Assembly (NCBI RefSeq): GCF_946481155.1
Contig: NZ_CAMLMK010000092.1
Span: 1 to 10,600 of the forward strand
Length of the DNA stretch: 10,600 nt
Reading direction: 5' to 3'
Origin: an uncultured Flavobacterium sp.
GTDB lineage: Bacteria; Bacteroidota; Bacteroidia; Flavobacteriales; Flavobacteriaceae
Shown here: positions 7,401 to 10,600 of the stretch, piece by piece
Layout: each line of letters opens with the position of its first letter
Numbering within the stretch: the first letter of the stretch is position 1
Notes under the pieces: generated by a model
What the model saw: only the letters and a program-made list of their open reading frames with translations
Databases searched by the model: none
Told to the model about the DNA's origin: nothing
Position numbers and translations under genes: made by a program

Positions 7401-10063
7401 ACGCCCCTGCAGCAATGACAAATGCTACAATTTCAGCAACAACGGCATCTTGCGCATCGAGCAATACCGGTGTAATTAAGGTAACTACTGCAGCAACTGG
7501 CGGATTAGCTCCTTATACGTATACTTTAATCGACGCAGTAAGTACGGCAGTGGTGGCCGGTCCTCAAACTGCTACAACTTTTAATCTTGTTCCGGCAAGC
7601 GCAACAGGTTATTTTGTAAGATCTACTGACGCTTGCGGAAATTCTACTACCACCGCTGTTGCCTTATTATTCCCTGCTGCTGTAACTCCTACGGCGACTA
7701 CGGCAACAATTGCATCATGTGCAGCCTCATCAACAGGACGAATTACTGTGACCCCGGGAACCGGAGCGACCATGGCAGGCGGAGCATTTACTTATGCACT
7801 TTATGATGCCGCTAATGTAGTTTTGGTGGTAGGACCACAAGCTAGTCCAGTATTTAATAATGTTGCTGCAGCAACTTATACAGTTAGGATAACAGATCGC
7901 TGTGGTACGACCGGTACTGCAACTGCTACAGTAGCATCAGGCGTAGCTGCACCTACTGCTTCCGGAGTTGCAACAAATACTTGTACAGGAAGCACTAATG
8001 GAGTAATAACAGCATCCTCTACCGGAGGCTCTCTGCCGATAACTTATTCGTTAGTTGACCAAACCACAAGTTTAGTGATTGCCGGACCTCAAAGCAACAA
8101 TGTTTTCAATAATCTGGCTGTAGGAACCTATATCGTTAGAGTAACAGATGCCTGCGGCAGCGTTACCGATTCTGCTAATATCCCTCTTGGAAATTTAGCT
8201 GCAACACCAACCATAACAACAAGTGTTGCTATTGATTGTGCAGGCTCCGCTGTTATTGCCGGTTTCGGAGGTGGCGGAAATGGAGGGCCATATACTTACG
8301 CCATGTGTAACGGTGCGGGATGTTCTACTTTTAGCGGTTACTCGACCACCAGCACATTTACTGTATTCGCAAGCGGCACTTACAGAATTAGTGTATTGGA
8401 CCGCTGTGGTAATGCCACAACATCAACAGACATCGTAGTAGTCATTCCCATTAAAGCTGTATTAACTGGTGTTACGCTTGACAGTCCATGTGGAGCGACA
8501 ACCATTACACCAAGTTATACCAATGTTCCAAATACACCTTATTATAGTATTGATGGCGGCAATTTTAGTCCTACTATTGGAACACTTGCTGCAGGAACTC
8601 ACACTATAGTTGTAACGGACTATAACGCAGGTACGTTTGGTTGTGCAAGTGATGTGTTTACCTTTACGATAAACAATCCTCCTAGTGCCCCTACAGCTTC
8701 TGACCAGAATTTCTGTTCCGGAGCAAATCCGACTGTAGCTAATTTAACAGCAACGGGAGTTGGAACTATTAATTGGTATAATGTACCCGTGGGAGGAACC
8801 GCTTTACTATCAACAGATGCCTTAGTTGCTACTACTTATTATGCTTCGCAAACAGTAGGCGGATGTGAAGGACCAAGAGTCGCTATCAATGTTACCATAA
8901 CTGCCTCAACAAGCAATAGTACAACAACTTCAGCTTGCGACAGTTTTACATGGGGAGTGAATGGCACTACTTATACTTCTTCAGGAACATATACTTCAGT
9001 GACCGGTTGTCATACGGAAACGCTGAACCTGACTATTGTGACCAGCAGTTCCAACTCAACAACGCTTTCGGCATGTGACAGTTATACCTGGGCAGTAAAC
9101 GGCACTACTTATACCACTTCCGGAGTGTATACATCGGTATCGGGATGTCATACGGAAACTTTGAACCTGACGATTGTGACCAGCACTTCCAACAGCACGA
9201 CGCTCTCAGCTTGTGATAGTTATACCTGGGCAGTAAATGGCACTACTTACACTTCTTCAGGAACATATACTTCCGTAACAGGATGTCATACAGAAACATT
9301 GAACCTGACAATTGTAACCAGTACTTCCAATAGTACCACTCTTTCAGCTTGTGATAGTTATACCTGGTCAGTCAATGGTGCTACTTATACCTCTTCCGGT
9401 GTATATACATCAGTAACAGGATGTCATACAGAGACATTGAATCTTACTATTGTAACCAGTACGTCCAATTCAACAACGATTGCCGCTTGTAATAGTTATA
9501 CCTGGGCGGTAAACGGTACGACGTATACTTCTTCAGGCACGTATACTTTTGTATCTGGATGTCATACGGAAACACTGAATCTGACTATTGACACTGTAGA
9601 CACAACCATTACCAATTCGAATAATGTGTTGACAGTAGCCGAAGCAGGAGCAAGTTACCAATGGTATACCTGTGATGGTGGCGGAGTTTACACTGCTATT
9701 GTCGGTGCTACTTCGCAATCCTATACCGTTACAGCCATTGGCGATTATGCCGTTGATGTAATTGAGAACAGTTGTAATGTGAGAAGTGCATGTTTCAATG
9801 TTGCCGTATTGGGAACAGATACCTGGAACAGTGCAAATTCATTAACGGTTTTCCCTAATCCTTCAACTGGTATTTTTAATATCCAGATGACGGTTGATGC
9901 TAAAGCAGAAATCTTTGACATCACCGGGAAACAAATATTGAGCAAAACGATTTTTGCCGGAACATCTACATTGGATTTATCAGCTTACAGAAGCGGTATG
10001 TATCTGATTAGAATAACCGATGAAAATAATAACTCGCAAACCGTTAAGGTTATTAAAAACTAA
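4421..10063 (+). CDS. Giant T9SS-secreted multi-domain repeat protein (PKD, SprB-like repeats, type A sorting domain)
   Basis: The 1,880-residue product is predicted to cross the inner membrane by Sec and the outer membrane by T9SS, and then to be released or attached to the surface as an adhesin or stalk. A signal peptide spans residues 1-27 (basic start, long Phe/Leu core, GWAQ cleavage site). A beta-sandwich-like N-terminal domain follows (about 28-190, with paired cysteines). A PKD domain spans about 195-275 (WNFGDG at 229-234, THTY, YYATLTVTDGNGC). Twelve SprB-like repeats of 83-102 residues begin with cysteines at 292, 385, 477, 567, 650, 741, 825, 909, 1011, 1100, 1188 and 1273; a degenerate unit follows at 1357. 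Next come an Ig-like domain (about 1420-1495), five 46-residue repeats (1498-1723), a second Ig-like domain (about 1724-1800) and a T9SS type A sorting domain (about 1805-1880) with VFPNPSTG, EIFDITGK and GMYLIRI. The repeats are rich in Thr, Ser, Ala and Gly and contain few charged residues. SprB, the gliding adhesin, shares the repeat type, but its sorting domain is of the other class, so this is not SprB. The ligand is unknown. Confidence 0.9.
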   Translation: MRDLTTFFKKAVLAFLVFFFYSSSGWAQADCSSAVIVCGNTQPFNPSGVGTKLEQLACGGIEHNSIWIAFQAKANGKLNFVIRPFTPDGLPSASDFDWSLYALPGAPGTTNCDNKTSISCNFAGTSTVFGIPGGTGMATPNYTATQFNPGIDVVSGNWYALMIDQFSNSVPLLFSVQFTGNPESASLNSTPGIFDNRPDFTITNSSGCAGTFSFTNTATSVNGIASYLWNFGDGSTSTAASPTHTYATTGTYYATLTVTDGNGCKADIRKQLVYNVTPPTVNTAGILLLPSCSDSNNGSITITTTGATTPGVTGGTPPYTYELVSPSAMIRTSQASNTFTGLQPGGYTIKVTDACGRSATNTVTISQVATNSNIGLGIQNIQSSCGNTPTGTATLFANGTAPPYTMALVNSSPVLAGPQPTLQRDPITSTYYGTFTNLLPGVYTLEATDACGKIRRATFTVTQSTAPVANSVTSASCAGTATGTITVTSTAATGLSGNGAPGTFQFALIAPSTISRPFQNSSVFENLLPGPYTVAVRDNCGNIGTSNVTVATAAAPTFGTAFVTPSCPNGATGTIEAQISTAGGGSPYTFELIAPSPALRPAQNSNAFTALPPGAYTIRMTDACGTQVNATVNVGAATAPSFTTTIVNSCGATANGSVTVAPAATSIGPFTFELISPGAAIRAPQGSNIANTSNSIFTGLNQGSYTIRMTDGCGVPVTGVVTVAGPTALAFPAGSTTIASCAAGSTGQITVAVPTTGSAPYSYELIAPSTLVVAPQSSRIFNNLPVGSYTVQITDACGTQVTIGAPLAVVAATAPTLSVTNTSSCASNTGTITATATTANQGGGTYLFALIAPSPVVRPDQASPIFTGLPAGAYTVQITDQCGVTGTTTTTITAAGAFTPAAGGSIVACNGAGYYGQIIVTSPQNYTTGGPIPTGSGGGPYTFAIYDSTNTTLIAGPQSSNIFSTIAPLAGTPTHTVRVTDICGNTSTTTVTINAPAAMTNATISATTASCASSNTGVIKVTTAATGGLAPYTYTLIDAVSTAVVAGPQTATTFNLVPASATGYFVRSTDACGNSTTTAVALLFPAAVTPTATTATIASCAASSTGRITVTPGTGATMAGGAFTYALYDAANVVLVVGPQASPVFNNVAAATYTVRITDRCGTTGTATATVASGVAAPTASGVATNTCTGSTNGVITASSTGGSLPITYSLVDQTTSLVIAGPQSNNVFNNLAVGTYIVRVTDACGSVTDSANIPLGNLAATPTITTSVAIDCAGSAVIAGFGGGGNGGPYTYAMCNGAGCSTFSGYSTTSTFTVFASGTYRISVLDRCGNATTSTDIVVVIPIKAVLTGVTLDSPCGATTITPSYTNVPNTPYYSIDGGNFSPTIGTLAAGTHTIVVTDYNAGTFGCASDVFTFTINNPPSAPTASDQNFCSGANPTVANLTATGVGTINWYNVPVGGTALLSTDALVATTYYASQTVGGCEGPRVAINVTITASTSNSTTTSACDSFTWGVNGTTYTSSGTYTSVTGCHTETLNLTIVTSSSNSTTLSACDSYTWAVNGTTYTTSGVYTSVSGCHTETLNLTIVTSTSNSTTLSACDSYTWAVNGTTYTSSGTYTSVTGCHTETLNLTIVTSTSNSTTLSACDSYTWSVNGATYTSSGVYTSVTGCHTETLNLTIVTSTSNSTTIAACNSYTWAVNGTTYTSSGTYTFVSGCHTETLNLTIDTVDTTITNSNNVLTVAEAGASYQWYTCDGGGVYTAIVGATSQSYTVTAIGDYAVDVIENSCNVRSACFNVAVLGTDTWNSANSLTVFPNPSTGIFNIQMTVDAKAEIFDITGKQILSKTIFAGTSTLDLSAYRSGMYLIRITDENNNSQTVKVIKN
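5285..8674 (+). repeat. Array of 12 SprB-like protein repeats plus one degenerate unit
   Basis: These are diverged in-frame repeats of 83-102 codons within the giant gene. Each starts with (S/T/A/D)C followed in most units by a T/N-G-x-I strand, contains a P(Y/F)(T/S)(Y/F) or similar strand, and ends with Y-T-(I/V)-R-x-T-D-x-C-G. Each unit therefore has two conserved cysteines, probably a disulfide or a metal-free staple in an Ig-like fold. Units 1 and 3-7 carry an (I/S)APS or SP motif in the middle; units 8-11 carry AGPQ or VGPQ instead. Unit 12 has an extra cysteine pair (CNGAGC). Unit 13 (Cys at 1357) lacks the DxCG end. Confidence 0.85.
8912..9589 (+). repeat. Five tandem 138-bp coding repeats (46 residues each)
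   Basis: The repeated Cys codons fall at 8936, 9074, 9212, 9350 and 9488, exactly 138 bases apart. The units start at 8912, 9050, 9188, 9326 and 9464; the last is complete only to the LTI at 9587-9589. Each encodes SNSTT..AC(D/N)S(Y/F)TW.VNG(T/A)TYT, a GTYT or GVYT block and GCHTETLNLTI. The two cysteines per unit probably pair. Protein identity is very high, while the codons differ at many third positions, so the array is younger than the SprB-like array but not freshly duplicated. Confidence 0.93.
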
Positions 10064-10080
10064 TTCTAAAACACTTTTAC

Positions 10081-10111
10081 AAAAAATGCCATCGTAATGA
10101 TGGCATTTTTT
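10081..10111. terminator. Rho-independent terminator of the giant gene
   Basis: TGCCATC (10087-10093) pairs with GATGGCA (10099-10105) around a 5-base loop. Six A precede the stem and six T follow it, extending the stem and making it work on either strand. It sits 17 bases after the TAA of the giant gene. Confidence 0.88.
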
Positions 10112-10130
10112 AATGTGTATTAATTCCAAT

Positions 10131-10176
10131 AAAAATCCCAAACGCTAAGAAGCTTGGGATTTTTTATTTTTTTTTT
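10131..10176. terminator. Second terminator, mainly for the convergent DUF2059 gene
   Basis: ATCCCAA (10135-10141) pairs with TTGGGAT (10154-10160). An inner GCT/AGC pairing (10144-10146 with 10151-10153) leaves a 4-base loop and a 2-base bulge. On the plus strand a long T-run follows (to 10176, with one A). On the minus strand the A-run at 10131-10135 gives a short U-run. It lies just beyond the DUF2059 stop and backs up the first terminator for read-through from the giant gene. Confidence 0.85.
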
Positions 10177-10181
10177 AGAAA

Positions 10182-10589
10182 TTACTGCATGTATTTCATC
10201 ATCATTCCCTGTAAGCCCATTGCCCATTCCTGGCTTGCTTCCATATTTTTTCCTGCAATGGCACCTGCTTTATCTGTTATTTTCTTTCCGATTGGCGTTT
10301 CGTAAAATTTCAAAATAGCTTTTACATCGTCATGCGTATATTCCTGCATGTATACTACGGCCATCTTATCATAAAGAGCCGGTAAGGTAGCGTCAAATTC
10401 CACGAGGAAAGCGGCGTGCTTTTCCTTTGGAATCGCTTTTAATATCTGTTCTTTGGCCATTTTCATCTGTCCTGCTGAACCTGTAAGTTCAATCATTTTC
10501 AATACGTCTTTTTTGAAAGCCTCATTAGCTTGAGCCATCCCTAATTGCGCTACTAAAACTAACGCGAAAGTTAAAATCAGTTTTTTCAT
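10182..10589 (-). CDS. DUF2059 exported protein
   Basis: This protein of 135 residues has a clear signal peptide (residues 1-20, MKKLILTF then a hydrophobic core, cleavage after GMAQ), so it should be periplasmic or outer-membrane associated. The mature part is predicted to be all-helical. The segment from about residue 60 to 120 matches the DUF2059 pattern: a helix LPALYDKMAVVYMQEYTHDDV, then ILKFYETPIGKKITDK, where the FYxTPxGKK block is the family hallmark. The C-terminus is Met-rich (GLQGMMMKYMQ). The function of the family is unknown. The gene is convergent with the giant protein gene and separated from it by two terminators. Only 11 bases upstream of the ATG are in the window, so its promoter is not visible. 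Confidence 0.9.
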   Translation of the reverse strand: MKKLILTFALVLVAQLGMAQANEAFKKDVLKMIELTGSAGQMKMAKEQILKAIPKEKHAAFLVEFDATLPALYDKMAVVYMQEYTHDDVKAILKFYETPIGKKITDKAGAIAGKNMEASQEWAMGLQGMMMKYMQ

Positions 10590-10600
10590 TGTTTTTGGTT

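Noticed and set aside
8912..9589. CRISPR array or non-coding satellite
   Set aside because: The period is 138 bases, there are no unique spacers, the frame is open throughout, and variation is concentrated at third codon positions, so these are protein-coding repeats.

Overview
The window looks like a chromosomal segment of a Flavobacterium or close relative (Bacteroidota, Flavobacteriia). The evidence is an AT-rich background, A-rich translation starts without Shine-Dalgarno sequences, matches to the flavobacterial -7 box (TAnnTTTG), and a giant secreted protein ending in a type A sorting domain of the type IX secretion system (T9SS). No RNA gene, insertion sequence, CRISPR array or phage gene is visible.

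Layout. Bases 1-54 are an edge fragment with no assigned gene. A LolC/LolE-type ABC transporter permease lies on the minus strand (55-1287). It is divergent from a NamZ/DUF1343 lipoprotein, a predicted exo-beta-N-acetylmuramidase (1292-2518), and only 4 bases separate the two chosen starts. A strong bidirectional terminator (2517-2545) separates NamZ from a minus-strand pair: a YkgJ-type cysteine-cluster protein (2946-3443) followed by a VOC/glyoxalase-fold protein (2544-2912). A class I SAM-dependent methyltransferase (3521-4228) diverges from that pair.

More than half of the window is one 1,880-residue gene (4421-10063) behind a 192-base AT-rich leader. The protein has a signal peptide, an N-terminal beta-sandwich-like domain, a PKD domain, twelve SprB-like repeats plus a degenerate thirteenth, an Ig-like domain, five 46-residue tandem repeats (a 138-bp DNA period), a second Ig-like domain and the T9SS type A tail. 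It is probably a long surface or secreted adhesin. Two back-to-back hairpin terminators separate it from a convergent DUF2059 exported protein (10182-10589).

How the genes relate. Permease, NamZ, giant protein and DUF2059 protein all act in the envelope: lipoprotein trafficking or membrane export, peptidoglycan turnover, surface display, and an unknown periplasmic role. The methyltransferase, YkgJ and VOC proteins look cytoplasmic. There is no sign that the window is one pathway. It reads as several short transcription units, the most unusual being the giant repeat protein, whose two repeat arrays differ in age and show block-wise and alternating evolution.
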